Assembly: GCF_018588885.1 (NCBI RefSeq) | Contig: NZ_JAFFIW010000041.1 | Coordinates: 1-54,548, forward strand | DNA length: 54,548 nucleotides | Origin: Mesorhizobium sp. dw_380 | GTDB lineage: Bacteria; Pseudomonadota; Alphaproteobacteria; Rhizobiales; Rhizobiaceae | Direction of reading: 5' to 3' | In this document: positions 16,570-25,298 of the stretch, one piece after another | Position numbering within the stretch: the first letter of the stretch is position 1 | Layout: every line of letters starts with the position of its first letter | Notes under the pieces: generated by a model | The model's database searches: none | What the model saw: only the letters and a program-made list of their open reading frames with translations | What the model was told of the DNA's origin: nothing | Made by a program: the position numbers and the translations under genes

Positions 16570-17286
16570 ATGAAACATGTTCTCATCACCAGCATGCTGG
16601 CGATCGGGCTCGGCTGCGGAACGGCAATGGCCCAGACACAGCAATCGACCGAAAGCCAGTCAGGCGCGGACACCAATTGCGCTACCGGACAGGCCAACTG
16701 CAAGACCGGTTCGAAGATGGGCGAGCAGGCTCAGGGCAAGACCAAGATGCAGACCGGTCAGCGGGCCCAGGGCAAGGCTGGCGCCACCACCGAGCAGCAG
16801 GCCCAGGGCAAGACCAAGATGCGGACCGATCAGCAAGCTCAGGGCAAGGCTGGCGCCACTACCGACCAGCAGGCCCAGGACAAGACCAAGGTCCAGACCA
16901 ACCAGCAGGCTCAGGGCAAGGCTGGCACCACTACCAACCAGCAGGCCCAGGGCAACACCAAGGTCCAGACCGATCAGCAGGCTCAGGGCAAGGCCTCTAC
17001 ACAGGATACGACTTCGACCGGTTCCATCAACAATGTGACGGTTGAGCAGAAAACTCAAATCACCCAGGTGATCAAGGAGACGAAGGTCCAGCCCGTAGCC
17101 AATGTTGATTTCGACATCAATGTCGGCGTCGAAATTCCGCGGCACAAGATCAGGCTGCATCGCTTGCCGGCCCGCATCGTCAAGATCGTCCCGGCTTACG
17201 AAAGCTATGAGTATTTCGTGCTTGCCGACGGTCGGATCGTCATCGTTGATCCGGACACGCTCAAGATCGTGCTGATTCTGACCTAG
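16570..17286 (+). CDS. Exported DUF1236 protein with 12-residue repeats
   Basis: A 238-aa exported protein; the start at 16570 follows AGGGAGA. A signal peptide ending in GTAMAQ precedes a Gln/Lys/Thr-rich low-complexity region of seven and a half 12-residue repeats of the form AQGKxxxxTxQQ. The C-terminal 80 residues (VNIGVEIPRHKIRLHRLP-like, then ESYEYFVLADGRIVIVDP) match DUF1236, a short beta domain common as a terminal module of rhizobial periplasmic proteins. The repeat part looks intrinsically disordered, like hydrophilin or group-LEA-type desiccation proteins, which is only an analogy. A stem-loop terminator follows. Confidence 0.85.
   Translation: MKHVLITSMLAIGLGCGTAMAQTQQSTESQSGADTNCATGQANCKTGSKMGEQAQGKTKMQTGQRAQGKAGATTEQQAQGKTKMRTDQQAQGKAGATTDQQAQDKTKVQTNQQAQGKAGTTTNQQAQGNTKVQTDQQAQGKASTQDTTSTGSINNVTVEQKTQITQVIKETKVQPVANVDFDINVGVEIPRHKIRLHRLPARIVKIVPAYESYEYFVLADGRIVIVDPDTLKIVLILT
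16729..16995 (+). repeat. Tandem 36-bp coding repeats (72-bp supercycle)
   Basis: Seven full 36-base units and a partial eighth begin at 16729, 16765, 16801, 16837, 16873, 16909, 16945 and 16981. Odd units encode AQGKTKxxTxQQ and even units AQGKAGxTTxQQ, so two unit types alternate. Units differ by a few substitutions, mostly in the residue before QQ. Confidence 0.92.
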
Positions 17287-17308
17287 CATGTCCGACCAGG
17301 CTGATGGT

Positions 17309-17332
17309 CCGCCCTGTCGAATGACAGGGCGG
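17309..17332 (+). terminator. Stem-loop terminator after the DUF1236 gene
   Basis: CCGCCCTGTC (17309-17318), loop GAAT, GACAGGGCGG (17323-17332): a perfect 10-bp GC-rich stem 23 bases after the stop. There is no T-tract, so termination by Rho-independent means is not certain. Confidence 0.55.
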
Positions 17333-17500
17333 GCTGATCACTGGCAGCTATGGATTCAGAGCCGCCGGAGAGGCCGCTGTCATCTGGGAACGACACCCGC
17401 CAACCGGGAGCACCCGCTTCGCGTTTTTCTAGTTATGAGGCAAGCATGCCGGCTCCTGAGCAGCTGCATCCGCAGCAGCCGGAGACGCACTTACACACAT

Positions 17501-18850
17501 CTACTGGCTTGCGGACGTCACACGCCAGACTGTGTTTCCGACATCGTCGGCAATCAGCAGCGCGCCGGACTTGTCGACGGCCAGCCCCACGGGCCGTCCG
17601 CGCGCCTTGTTGTCATTGCTAAGGAAACCGGTGACGACATCCTGCGGCTTGCCATCCGGATGACCGTCCTTGAATGCAACAAAGACGACCTTGTAGCCGT
17701 TGAACTGCTTTCGGTTCCAACTGCCATGCTCACCGACAAAGGCGCCGTCTCGATAAGGGTCCGGCAGCTTGGTTCCGGCGGAAAACGCCAGGCCCAAGGG
17801 CGCGACATGCGAGCTCAAGGCATAGTCTGGGGGGATCGCCTTGGCGACCAGGTCCGGCCGTTGCGGCATCACGCGCGGATCGACGTGCTGGCCATAATAA
17901 CTGTACGGCCAGCCATAGAATGCGCCGTCCTTGACTGACGTCATGTAATCGGGAACGAGATTGGGACCGAGCTCGTCACGCTCGTTGATGACCGCCCACA
18001 GCGCTCCGCTCCGCGGCTCCCAGCTCAACCCATTGGGATTGCGCAGGCCGCTTGCGAAAATGCGAGCGCGGCCGGTGGCCCTGTCGACCTCCCAGATGGC
18101 GGCCCGGCCCTTTTCCGCCTGGATGCCGTTCTCGGTGATGTTGCTGTTGGAACCGACACCGACATAGAGCAACAATCCATCTGGGCTGGCGACGAGAGAC
18201 TTGGTCCAGTGGTGATCGATCGGGCCGTCGGGCAGCTGCGTCAGAATGGTACCCGGAGCGGTGATCTTGGTGTCGCCAGTGGTGTAGGGATAACGCACTA
18301 TGGCGTCGGTATTGGCGACATAGAGATCGTTGCCGACCAGAGCCACGCCGAAGGGCGAATTGAGATGATCGAGGAACACCTCCTGGAGGTCGGGCACGCC
18401 ATCGCCGTTGGTGTCGCGCAGCAGTGTGATGCGGTTGCTGCCTTCGGTGCCGCCGCCTGAGGTCGCCATGGACTCGATCCAGCCCATGATCAGGTCTTTC
18501 GGACGCTTGATCGCAGCACCGGGCGGGGCCACGGACTCGACCACCAGAACGTCGCCATTCGGCAGGGTGTAAAGCGAGCGCGGATGCTTCAAGCCCTTGG
18601 CAAAGGCCTGGATCTGCAATCCTTTGGCGACCGTCGGCTTCTCGTCCTGCTTCCAGCCGATAACCGAAGCGACATGCATCGGCGGAACCAGGTATTGCGT
18701 CGGTTCAGGCAATGTCGGATTCGGCCCGACCTGGCCACTTGGATCCGGGTCTTCACCACTGCATGCCGGCAACGCCAGCAGCGATACGCACAACAGGCCG
18801 AGAACTCCCGCACGCCGGACAGGTCTGATGGAAAATTGCAGGGCAATCAT
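17501..18850 (-). CDS. Lipoprotein PQQ-type sugar (sorbosone-like) dehydrogenase
   Basis: A 449-aa protein with signal and lipobox (LLALPACSG), so anchored in the envelope. The mature part is a six-bladed propeller of the soluble glucose/L-sorbosone dehydrogenase family: LKHPRSLYTLPNGDVLVVES, LNSPFGVALVGNDLYVAN, ASGLRNPNGLSWEP, GAFYGWPYSYYGQH and GEHGSWNRKQFNGYKVVFV are all family landmarks. These enzymes oxidise sugars or aldehydes with PQQ in the periplasm; substrate and cofactor here are inferred. Its start overlaps the DUF2231 stop by four bases, and that membrane protein may be the partner. Confidence 0.87.
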   Translation of the reverse strand: MIALQFSIRPVRRAGVLGLLCVSLLALPACSGEDPDPSGQVGPNPTLPEPTQYLVPPMHVASVIGWKQDEKPTVAKGLQIQAFAKGLKHPRSLYTLPNGDVLVVESVAPPGAAIKRPKDLIMGWIESMATSGGGTEGSNRITLLRDTNGDGVPDLQEVFLDHLNSPFGVALVGNDLYVANTDAIVRYPYTTGDTKITAPGTILTQLPDGPIDHHWTKSLVASPDGLLLYVGVGSNSNITENGIQAEKGRAAIWEVDRATGRARIFASGLRNPNGLSWEPRSGALWAVINERDELGPNLVPDYMTSVKDGAFYGWPYSYYGQHVDPRVMPQRPDLVAKAIPPDYALSSHVAPLGLAFSAGTKLPDPYRDGAFVGEHGSWNRKQFNGYKVVFVAFKDGHPDGKPQDVVTGFLSNDNKARGRPVGLAVDKSGALLIADDVGNTVWRVTSASQ

Positions 18851-19281
18851 TCGACCACCTCCACTCGAGTGCGGCTGGCGCTCCACCCCAGCGGGCCTGT
18901 GAGGAGGATGACGATAACGGCCGCGGCGGAAAGGATGAGCCCTGTAGGCACCACCGAAGTCCAGGCATCGCGGCTGTGCACCAGCGCGTTGAAGAAGGAT
19001 ATGACGAGCACGACAAGGCTGCCGAAGAGGTAGGGCCACCTGCGCGCACCAGACATTCGCCTGGAGAAGAGATCAAAGAGCGCTGCGATCACCGCAAGCA
19101 CGCCTACCACCAGGCCGGCGAACAGCAGCCAGGCAGAAAAGTCGGCCCACATCATTTCCGCGGTTCGCCAGTAGGTCAGATCGGTCAGCAACGTGCCGAT
19201 GAAACAGGCATTGGCGACTGCCATAGGTGTCCGGTACATCGGGCGCCTGGTGGCCACCGTCATGGATCGGGAACTGACCAT
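18847..19281 (-). CDS. DUF2231 membrane protein
   Basis: A 144-aa protein; ATG 19281 is taken because AAGGCGGAG lies seven bases before it, whereas the GTG six bases upstream would be too close. About four hydrophobic segments are visible (WLLFAGLVVGVLAVIAAL, PYLFGSLVVLVISFFNALVH, VVPTGLILSAAAVIVILL). The HSRDAW and ALFD motifs and topology match DUF2231, which is often paired with PQQ-type dehydrogenases and may carry electrons or anchor the enzyme. It is the first gene of a two-gene unit, behind an EcfG-like promoter. Confidence 0.8.
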   Translation of the reverse strand: MVSSRSMTVATRRPMYRTPMAVANACFIGTLLTDLTYWRTAEMMWADFSAWLLFAGLVVGVLAVIAALFDLFSRRMSGARRWPYLFGSLVVLVISFFNALVHSRDAWTSVVPTGLILSAAAVIVILLTGPLGWSASRTRVEVVE

Positions 19282-19317
19282 CAGCACACTCCGCCTTGTT
19301 CAGAACTAAACCAGCCC

Positions 19318-19342
19318 AACCAACTTGAAGTTGTTAGGTTCC
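19318..19342 (-). promoter_or_regulatory. EcfG-like promoter for the DUF2231/sugar dehydrogenase pair
   Basis: Minus strand GGAAC (19342-19338), 16-base spacer, GGTT (19321-19318), 37 bases before the start. Confidence 0.45.
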
Positions 19343-19752
19343 AAGGCACAGTTTGCGCTCAAGGACTCGTGATGGCGTGAAAAATGCCGTCGACCGACCT
19401 CAAGATCCCGAAAATCGCGAGCGGCTGCGCCTTGACGAGCTGGCGCCAATCATAGGCGCAGCGCGGGCAAAACCGACGACACGCCGGTTTGCCAGAACTG
19501 GTGGACATTGTCGCATCGACCAAGTCTCTGCCGCGCTATGCGATCCTCGGCTATGTACGGTTTTTACCAAAGCTCGACGGTTCATTGCAGGCCATTTGCG
19601 GAACCCTAAACCAGCAACGCGGCACAACCCCAAATCTGCCGCCGTGGCCGACGCGGGCTTAGGCAATGATGTCTCACCGGCATCATCGCGTCGGCCGCTC
19701 GCAATGGCTTCGAGTCAATCTCGAGAGATGCGCCCGGCCCTTCCTTCGATGC
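19343..19752. other. 410-base gap without a supported gene
   Basis: Open frames exist on both strands but none has a ribosome site or a recognisable product. Composition is slightly A/T-richer than in flanking genes. It separates two leftward units (the DUF2231 pair and the Crp/Fnr gene) and may contain a decayed gene, but no fragment could be identified. Confidence 0.3.
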
Positions 19753-20502
19753 TCAGGCGAGAGGTCGTTCCTGCCTTGCCGGGTGCTTTGAACCCAGATC
19801 TCCGACCAGCCGGCGATATTGGGCTTCGGGAGGCCCGTAAGTCTCTTGCGCCAACTTCAGCAGGCCATTGCGATCGCGGATCGTGACTTCTCCACGACGG
19901 GCACGGATATAGCCATAGCTCTCGATCATCTGGAGGCCCACGGTGACACCGGGGCGCCTGACACCGAGCATGATGGAAAGAAATTCGTGGGTTATCAAAA
20001 GCCTGTCGCCGACGGTGCGGTCGCTGCACATCAGAAGCCATCTGGCCAGGCGGACTTCCAGGCTTTGCCGCGCGTTGATCGTTGCCGTGTAGCTCGTCTG
20101 AACATGGAAATACTGCACATAGCGCAACAAAAATGGCCGCAGGGTAGGACTGTCCTCCAAGGCCTCGACGAATGGGGCGGCGGCTACCCGCACTGCCTCG
20201 CTCGTCGACTGCACATAGCAATCCAAGGTCGCCTGGTCGTCCCCCATGACCAAGGCAGAGCCGGTCATTCCTTCGAAGCCGATGATTCCGACTTCAGCCT
20301 CGGTCTTTGCCGAAGTCCTCGCCACAACCGATGCCAGTCCGCTTTCAAGAAAATAGACGGCTTCGATCTTTTGACCTGCGGTCTCCAACGGCGCGCGCAA
20401 CTCCAGGAAAACGCTCTCGAGATATGGTTTCAGCCGCTCGAAATCATCCACGCTCATCCGGCGCAGCAATTCGCTCTTGGCTTGCAGGATCTGGTGATCC
20501 AC
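19753..20502 (-). CDS. Crp/Fnr-family transcription regulator
   Basis: A 249-aa regulator. The GTG at 20502 is chosen because GGGGAGAGA lies right before it; longer frames add a basic non-homologous extension. Residues 1-130 are a cyclic-nucleotide-binding-type beta roll (IEAVYFLESGLASVVARTSAKTEAEVGIIGFEGMTG-like region). Residues 145-230 are a helix-turn-helix Crp domain (RLLITHEFLSIMLGVRRPGVTVGLQMIESYGYI). The RRPGV recognition helix is typical of the alphaproteobacterial Crp/Fnr subgroup without iron-sulfur Cys residues, often linked to stress. No Fnr-type Cys cluster is present, so it is not an oxygen sensor of that kind. Confidence 0.85.
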   Translation of the reverse strand: MDHQILQAKSELLRRMSVDDFERLKPYLESVFLELRAPLETAGQKIEAVYFLESGLASVVARTSAKTEAEVGIIGFEGMTGSALVMGDDQATLDCYVQSTSEAVRVAAAPFVEALEDSPTLRPFLLRYVQYFHVQTSYTATINARQSLEVRLARWLLMCSDRTVGDRLLITHEFLSIMLGVRRPGVTVGLQMIESYGYIRARRGEVTIRDRNGLLKLAQETYGPPEAQYRRLVGDLGSKHPARQERPLA

Positions 20503-20908
20503 GAGACTCTCTCCCCTTGGGCAAGAGCACTGGGATCTCTTAGCCGGCCGCGCCCGTCGAACGAGCGGACGGTGCCGAACCATAGACTGTGGCTCGCGCA
20601 GCACTAGGCGGGCCAGCGCGTTGGTATGAAACCGACAATTACCGCTGTGGAAAATTCGAAAAGCTTCGTGGCCTATCCATCTTTGGCCAGCAGACGAGCT
20701 TTCCGTAGGACAGGCGCGCGATCGAACCGACCAGCGGTATTATCTCGCGTATTTGCTGTTCCGCGGCGCCGCGGAAGTGCGGCGGGTCGCTTCCAAAAGC
20801 CGGCGTCCGGATTGTGCTTCCGGCGATTTTCTTTCGTACGATTTCGTACACCTTTGCGGGAAGTCGTTGTTGGACGAGTGACGGCTTCCGCGGGCGCTGT
20901 GGCGCCGG
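20503..20908. other. 406-base gap; palindrome but no supported gene
   Basis: It lies between the Crp/Fnr gene and the end of the polyketide operon. A 14-bp palindrome GTACGA-TT-TCGTAC sits at 20836-20849 and also reads as two TTTCGTAC direct repeats ten bases apart. No frame with a credible start or family was found. It should contain the promoter of the Crp/Fnr gene. Confidence 0.35.
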
Positions 20909-22153
20909 TCACATAAGACCGGGAACCGGCCTCGTCTTGCCGCTCATATGCGCGCCAAGTGTCAGGGCTTGTGGGAAATTCCGGACAGCCGCCGCTATCA
21001 ATGCGGGGCCGCCGGGGCCAAGGACCATGCGGGCGATGGCTGCAGCTGCGTAGACCCGCGTCCAAAACAATCCTCGCCAAGCCGCTTGATAGCGTCTGCC
21101 GACAGCTTCGCGTCCTGCCGGGCCGCTTGGCGCGCCAGCAAGTTCCCTGGCTAGCAGCCAACCGGCCTGAAGCGCCATCGAGATGCCTTCGGCGATGATC
21201 GGATGAGACTCCCCGGCGGCATTGCCGACGCGGAAGATATCCTTTTCATAACAGGCGCGGATGCCGGGACGGATCGGGCCGGCTGCAAGCCACCGCCGGT
21301 CGAGGCGGGCTCCATCCAGAGCATCGCTCACGCCCCGGCAAGAAGCCATGAGATGCTGGAAGACCGCGTCAGCGGCCGACAGAGGGCTTTCGATGCCATC
21401 ATGTCCGGAGCCATGGTTCCTGCGCAGTCGCGCGAGCATGTCGCGCCTTATACAGCACGAGATCGACAGCCGGCCATGATCGGCCAAGACCATGCCGCCA
21501 TAGCCGCCGGGAAACGCCAGCAGAGGCATCAGATCGGGCGCGAGTGTCGAGCCGGTGAAGTGCGCCTTGAAGCCGAGCAGGTCCGACGGACGGCTGGTCT
21601 TTTCGAGCTGGCTTGGCAGCGGTCCAGGTTCCCAGGAACCGTGCGCGGCGACAATCACCGGCGCCCGCAAGATCGTCGTCTCGTCGCCCGAATTCTCGCC
21701 CCTCGCCTGAATGCGCACCCTATGCATGTCCCCATCCCGATAGATGGCAACGGCCCGGCAAGGCTGGAAGATTTCGGCGCCCGCCGATCGCGCCGCCTGC
21801 AAGAGGAGAGTGTCGAGAACGTCACGGCCCAGCGCCCGACCGAAGCCGTCTTTTGCAGGAGGACCATATTTTGCGTCCGGCATCGGCGCCTCGACGCAGG
21901 TCTCGTTGGAAAAGAAGCCGACGCGGCGGATTTCCGGGCCAGCATTGACGCGCCAGGCATCGCCGATCTCCAGTCGGTCGAGAAGGGCGAGATTGCTTGC
22001 CGAGATGTATTCGCCACAGACCTTGCGACGCGGGAACGTGCTCTTTTCCACGATCGCCACGGACCATCCATGCCGAGCCAGTGTCAGTGCGGCGGAAGTG
22101 CCCGCCGGGCCAGCACCGATGACGATCGCATCATGGGTCGATAGGCTGCTCAC
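20909..22153 (-). CDS. FAD-dependent oxidoreductase, geranylgeranyl-reductase-like
   Basis: A 414-aa flavoprotein from the GTG at 22153, which overlaps the methyltransferase stop (GTGA). N-terminal FAD motif IVIGAGPAGTSAALTLARHGW, then EKSTFPRRKVCGEYIS typical of the geranylgeranyl reductase/PHBH group, and the second FAD motif FRVGNAAGESHPIIAEGISMAL. Such enzymes hydroxylate aromatic rings or reduce isoprenoid chains. As the third gene after a type III polyketide synthase and a methyltransferase, it most likely oxidises or reduces the polyketide product; in Streptomyces srsABC a flavoprotein does this for alkylresorcinols. The exact reaction is not known. Confidence 0.82.
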   Translation of the reverse strand: MSSLSTHDAIVIGAGPAGTSAALTLARHGWSVAIVEKSTFPRRKVCGEYISASNLALLDRLEIGDAWRVNAGPEIRRVGFFSNETCVEAPMPDAKYGPPAKDGFGRALGRDVLDTLLLQAARSAGAEIFQPCRAVAIYRDGDMHRVRIQARGENSGDETTILRAPVIVAAHGSWEPGPLPSQLEKTSRPSDLLGFKAHFTGSTLAPDLMPLLAFPGGYGGMVLADHGRLSISCCIRRDMLARLRRNHGSGHDGIESPLSAADAVFQHLMASCRGVSDALDGARLDRRWLAAGPIRPGIRACYEKDIFRVGNAAGESHPIIAEGISMALQAGWLLARELAGAPSGPAGREAVGRRYQAAWRGLFWTRVYAAAAIARMVLGPGGPALIAAAVRNFPQALTLGAHMSGKTRPVPGLM

Positions 22154-22875
22154 GGGTTCACCTCGAAACCGGCATTGTCGCTGGCGCCGACGAAGACATG
22201 GGAAAAAACACCGGCGCGTCGTTCCTCGAGCGGCTTGCAACCGGCCGCGAGCCAGAGACCGGACAGCTCGCTGGCGCGAAAACCGGCACGCACGCTTTGG
22301 GCCGCATCATGTCGTGTCACGTCATTGACGCCGATCGCCGGCAGAAGATGGGCGGCGGCCAGCGCCGGCATCGATCTCAGCGGTTCCGTCGCGAGGAGCA
22401 GCGGAGCCTTCGGCGCCAGCAGAGAAAACAGACGCACCAGCCTGGCGTCGTCGAAGTGATGCAGGAACAGATTGACGGTGATTGCATCGAACCCCCTGCC
22501 CCCAGCGCCTTCCGCCCAGTCGAACACGTCTGCCGTGATGCCTTCGACGGTCCACCCGAGCCTGTCGAAATCGGCGGCAAGTTCAGCTGTGAGGAGGCCG
22601 ACGCGATCGAGCATCGTCAGCTCGACCTCGGGCCAATGCCTGGCGATGCGCCGCGCCACTGCCAGCATGAAGGTGCCGTCGCCCGCGCCTATCTCCAGAA
22701 TGCGTCGTGGCGGCTTCGGCACGAATTTCCGCAGCAATGACGCCATGATCCGCGCCTGGAACATCAGCACGTTGACGCGGCGGAGATCTCGGCGCGAGGC
22801 GAGCGCCCGCGGATCGTCGACCGCCAATCCGTCAAGGATTTCCGGGACAAGGCGACGTTGATGCAGTTCGCTCAT
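22150..22875 (-). CDS. SAM-dependent class I methyltransferase
   Basis: A 241-aa protein from MSELHQRRLVPEILDGL at 22875; its ATG overlaps the polyketide synthase stop (ATGA). The SAM site is ILEIGAGDGTFMLAVARR (motif I), followed by LTMLDR, GITADVFDWAE and AITVNLFLHHFDD (motifs II-III). The LHHF motif is typical of UbiE/O-methyltransferase-like enzymes. Placed between the synthase and the flavoprotein, it probably methylates the polyketide or phenolic product on O or C. It is unlike the membrane isoprenylcysteine-type methyltransferase SrsB used in the Streptomyces phenolic lipid cluster. Confidence 0.82.
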   Translation of the reverse strand: MSELHQRRLVPEILDGLAVDDPRALASRRDLRRVNVLMFQARIMASLLRKFVPKPPRRILEIGAGDGTFMLAVARRIARHWPEVELTMLDRVGLLTAELAADFDRLGWTVEGITADVFDWAEGAGGRGFDAITVNLFLHHFDDARLVRLFSLLAPKAPLLLATEPLRSMPALAAAHLLPAIGVNDVTRHDAAQSVRAGFRASELSGLWLAAGCKPLEERRAGVFSHVFVGASDNAGFEVNP

Positions 22876-23939
22876 GATACTGTTCGAAAGAGCATGGTTT
22901 CGGCCGTCAGTCCGGGTCCGAACGACATGCCGCAACCGAGCAGGCCGGGCGGCGCCTTCAGCATCTGTTGCATCGCGAACATCACGGTGGCCGACGACAT
23001 GTTTCCGTATCGGCGCAGCACCTCGCGCGACGGCTTGAGCGCGGCAGGCGCGAGTTTCAGCGCCTTTTCGACGGCGTCAAGAACCGAGCGGCCGCCGGGG
23101 TGCACGGCCCAGAGATCGATCGCTTCGGCTGGCCGACCGCCGAGGAAGGCGTCCTGGTTACTGAGCAACGCGTGGTGGATCGCCGCGGGGACCTGGCCAG
23201 AAAGAACCATGTCGAAGCCATGATCGCGAATGTCCCACCTCATCAGGTCTCGCCGCTCGTCCGCGACCGCGCAATGGAAGCTGTCGAGCTTGATGCCGGA
23301 CGGCTCGGCGGTGACGAGTGCAGCCGCGCAGCCGTCCCCCCAGAGGCAGAAGGACAACAGCTTTTCCAGCTCGGTGGTTTCCATGAGATGCAAGGTGCAG
23401 AGTTCGATATTGACCAGCAGGACTCTCGATTGTGGATCGGAGCGAATGATGTGGCGAGCCAGCTTGAGGGCGTTGACCGCGGCGTAGCAGCCCATGAAGC
23501 CAATCACCGTGCGCTCGACCCTGTCCGACAGGCCGCAGCTCCGAACCAGATCCAAGTCGATGCCTGGCGCGGAAAACCCAGTGCAGGTGGTGACGATGAG
23601 ATGGGTGATGCGCGACGCTTCGTTGCCAAGCTGCAATCCGTCGACGCCTTTTTGTGCCAGCACAGGAGCGGCTTCGCAAAACATCGCCATTCTCGCGGCC
23701 GTTCCGGGGAATGCGCCGCGGACAAAGGTTCCGGCACGGTCGACATACGCGCCTTCGGGGTTGAGGGCGGGCGCAAAGCAGGAATAACGGCTTTCGATGC
23801 CGGCAAGACCGGCCATGCGTTCAAAGATCCTCCTGCGATTGGCAGCAAGCATGGAAGCCGCGAACCGCAGATAGAATTGATGAACCTCATGTTCCGGAAC
23901 CACTGTCGCGATCCGGTTGATATAGGCGTCAGCAGACAT
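22872..23939 (-). CDS. Type III polyketide synthase (chalcone/alkylresorcinol-synthase-like)
   Basis: A 355-aa homodimer-type ketosynthase. The catalytic triad is intact: Cys in TTCTGFSAPGID (near residue 128), His in DLWAVHPGGRSVLD, and Asn in RYGNMSSATV. The start MSADAYINRIATVVPEHEV at 23939 matches family N-termini; upstream in-frame residues are ignored. It condenses a starter acyl-CoA with malonyl-CoA units into a phenolic, resorcinol or pyrone. The following coupled genes for a methyltransferase and a flavoprotein indicate tailoring. The starter is unknown. Confidence 0.9.
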   Translation of the reverse strand: MSADAYINRIATVVPEHEVHQFYLRFAASMLAANRRRIFERMAGLAGIESRYSCFAPALNPEGAYVDRAGTFVRGAFPGTAARMAMFCEAAPVLAQKGVDGLQLGNEASRITHLIVTTCTGFSAPGIDLDLVRSCGLSDRVERTVIGFMGCYAAVNALKLARHIIRSDPQSRVLLVNIELCTLHLMETTELEKLLSFCLWGDGCAAALVTAEPSGIKLDSFHCAVADERRDLMRWDIRDHGFDMVLSGQVPAAIHHALLSNQDAFLGGRPAEAIDLWAVHPGGRSVLDAVEKALKLAPAALKPSREVLRRYGNMSSATVMFAMQQMLKAPPGLLGCGMSFGPGLTAETMLFRTVS

Positions 23940-24119
23940 TTCCGGTCTCCTTGGGCGTCGCGCGCGGTGTCGCGCTGCTGCCGAAGGTCTTTGCTCAACG
24001 GGCACCAATGTTGGGCGCCAGCGCTGAGCGTTGCCTGTTTCATAAACGCTTCCGAAAACGAGTTTCGTCCCGGGCAATCGGGATTAAAGCTTGTCCGCTC
24101 CAAGCAGCTCGCAGATCCT

Positions 24120-25298
24120 CTAGACTTGCATCACCACGCGGCTATGGCGGGCAATAATTTTTTCCTCGTCGGTTGCAACCACACGGATTTCCACCTTGCT
24201 CTCCGGCCGACTGATGGTTTGCGCGTGGGCGTCATTGGCCGGCCCGTCGATCGCCACGCCAAGCCAGGCAAGTTTTTCGCATATAGCCTTGCGGACGGAC
24301 GATGACCGCTCGCCGATGCCGGCGGTGAACACGAGGCATTCGAGACCACCCATCGTGTTTGCAAGCGCCGCTGCCTCCCTCGCCGCGCGGAACGCGAAAA
24401 GCTCCATCGCCTCGCGGGCGCGGGGGTCGTTGCTTGCTTCCAGCGTCCGCATGTCGCCCGAAATACCGGATATGCCGAGCAGGCCGGATTGCTCGTAGAG
24501 CATCGTCTGCAATCTGTCCGCCGCGATGCCTCTTTCCAGCAGCAAATACAACAGCACGCCAGGATCGATGGCGCCGCAACGCGTACCCATGACCAGGCCA
24601 TCCAGGGCCGAAAAACCCATCGTCGTATCGACGCTTTTGCCCTCGCGCAGGGCGCAAAGACTGGCGCCATTGCCGAGATGGGCGATGATGGTCCGTTTCA
24701 CCGCCAGAGTTGGCGACATCTCGCCAAGCCGTCCGGCGATATATTCGTAGGAGAGACCGTGAAACCCGTAGCGGCGCAAGCCTTCCCCTTCATATTTGCG
24801 CGGAAGGGCGAAGCGCCGCACGATCGGCTCGATCGTCTGGTGGAAAGCAGTGTCGAAACATCCGATCTGTGGCAGGTCAGGTTGCAAGGCGGCTATCGCG
24901 CGGACCGGCGCAAGACTGCGAGGCTGGTGCAACGGAGCGAGCGGCGTCAGCCTGTCCATGGCCTCGATGATCTCCGGGGTCAGGCGGACGGGCTCGATGA
25001 ACTCGCTTCCGCCATGCACGATGCGATGGCCGGCACAGATCAGTTCTCTTCCACCAAGTTCGTGCCGCACCCAATTCAGCATCTCGCCAATGGCTGCGTC
25101 CTGCGGCTTGTCAGCGGCGAGCCGCCGATCGCACTGCACCGTTCCGTCGGCGGCTTTTGCGCGGAGCGTGGATCTGTCGCCCAGATCCAGCGTGCCGCGT
25201 GAAACGAGCTGCAGCTCCTGGGACGAGGCAAGATCGTAAAGCGCGAACTTGATGCTGGACGAACCGGCATTCAGCGCCAGGATCGACTGGCGCGTCAT
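24120..25298 (-). CDS. ackA: Acetate kinase
   Basis: A 392-aa enzyme converting acetyl phosphate plus ADP to acetate plus ATP. Present are LALNAGSSSIKFALYD (phosphate/nucleotide site), GHRIVHGGSEF, FDTAFHQT (active-site Asp and His) and IIAHLGNGASLCA. The start MTRQSILAL at 25298 overlaps the phosphoketolase stop by four bases, so the pair acts as a short phosphoketolase pathway: xylulose 5-phosphate or fructose 6-phosphate to acetyl phosphate, then to acetate with ATP gain. There is no phosphotransacetylase gene nearby. Confidence 0.95.
   Translation of the reverse strand: MTRQSILALNAGSSSIKFALYDLASSQELQLVSRGTLDLGDRSTLRAKAADGTVQCDRRLAADKPQDAAIGEMLNWVRHELGGRELICAGHRIVHGGSEFIEPVRLTPEIIEAMDRLTPLAPLHQPRSLAPVRAIAALQPDLPQIGCFDTAFHQTIEPIVRRFALPRKYEGEGLRRYGFHGLSYEYIAGRLGEMSPTLAVKRTIIAHLGNGASLCALREGKSVDTTMGFSALDGLVMGTRCGAIDPGVLLYLLLERGIAADRLQTMLYEQSGLLGISGISGDMRTLEASNDPRAREAMELFAFRAAREAAALANTMGGLECLVFTAGIGERSSSVRKAICEKLAWLGVAIDGPANDAHAQTISRPESKVEIRVVATDEEKIIARHSRVVMQV

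Noticed and set aside
19343..19752. Open frames in the gap after the DUF2231 pair
   Set aside because: No ribosome site, no recognisable motif and an Arg/Ser-rich shadow composition.
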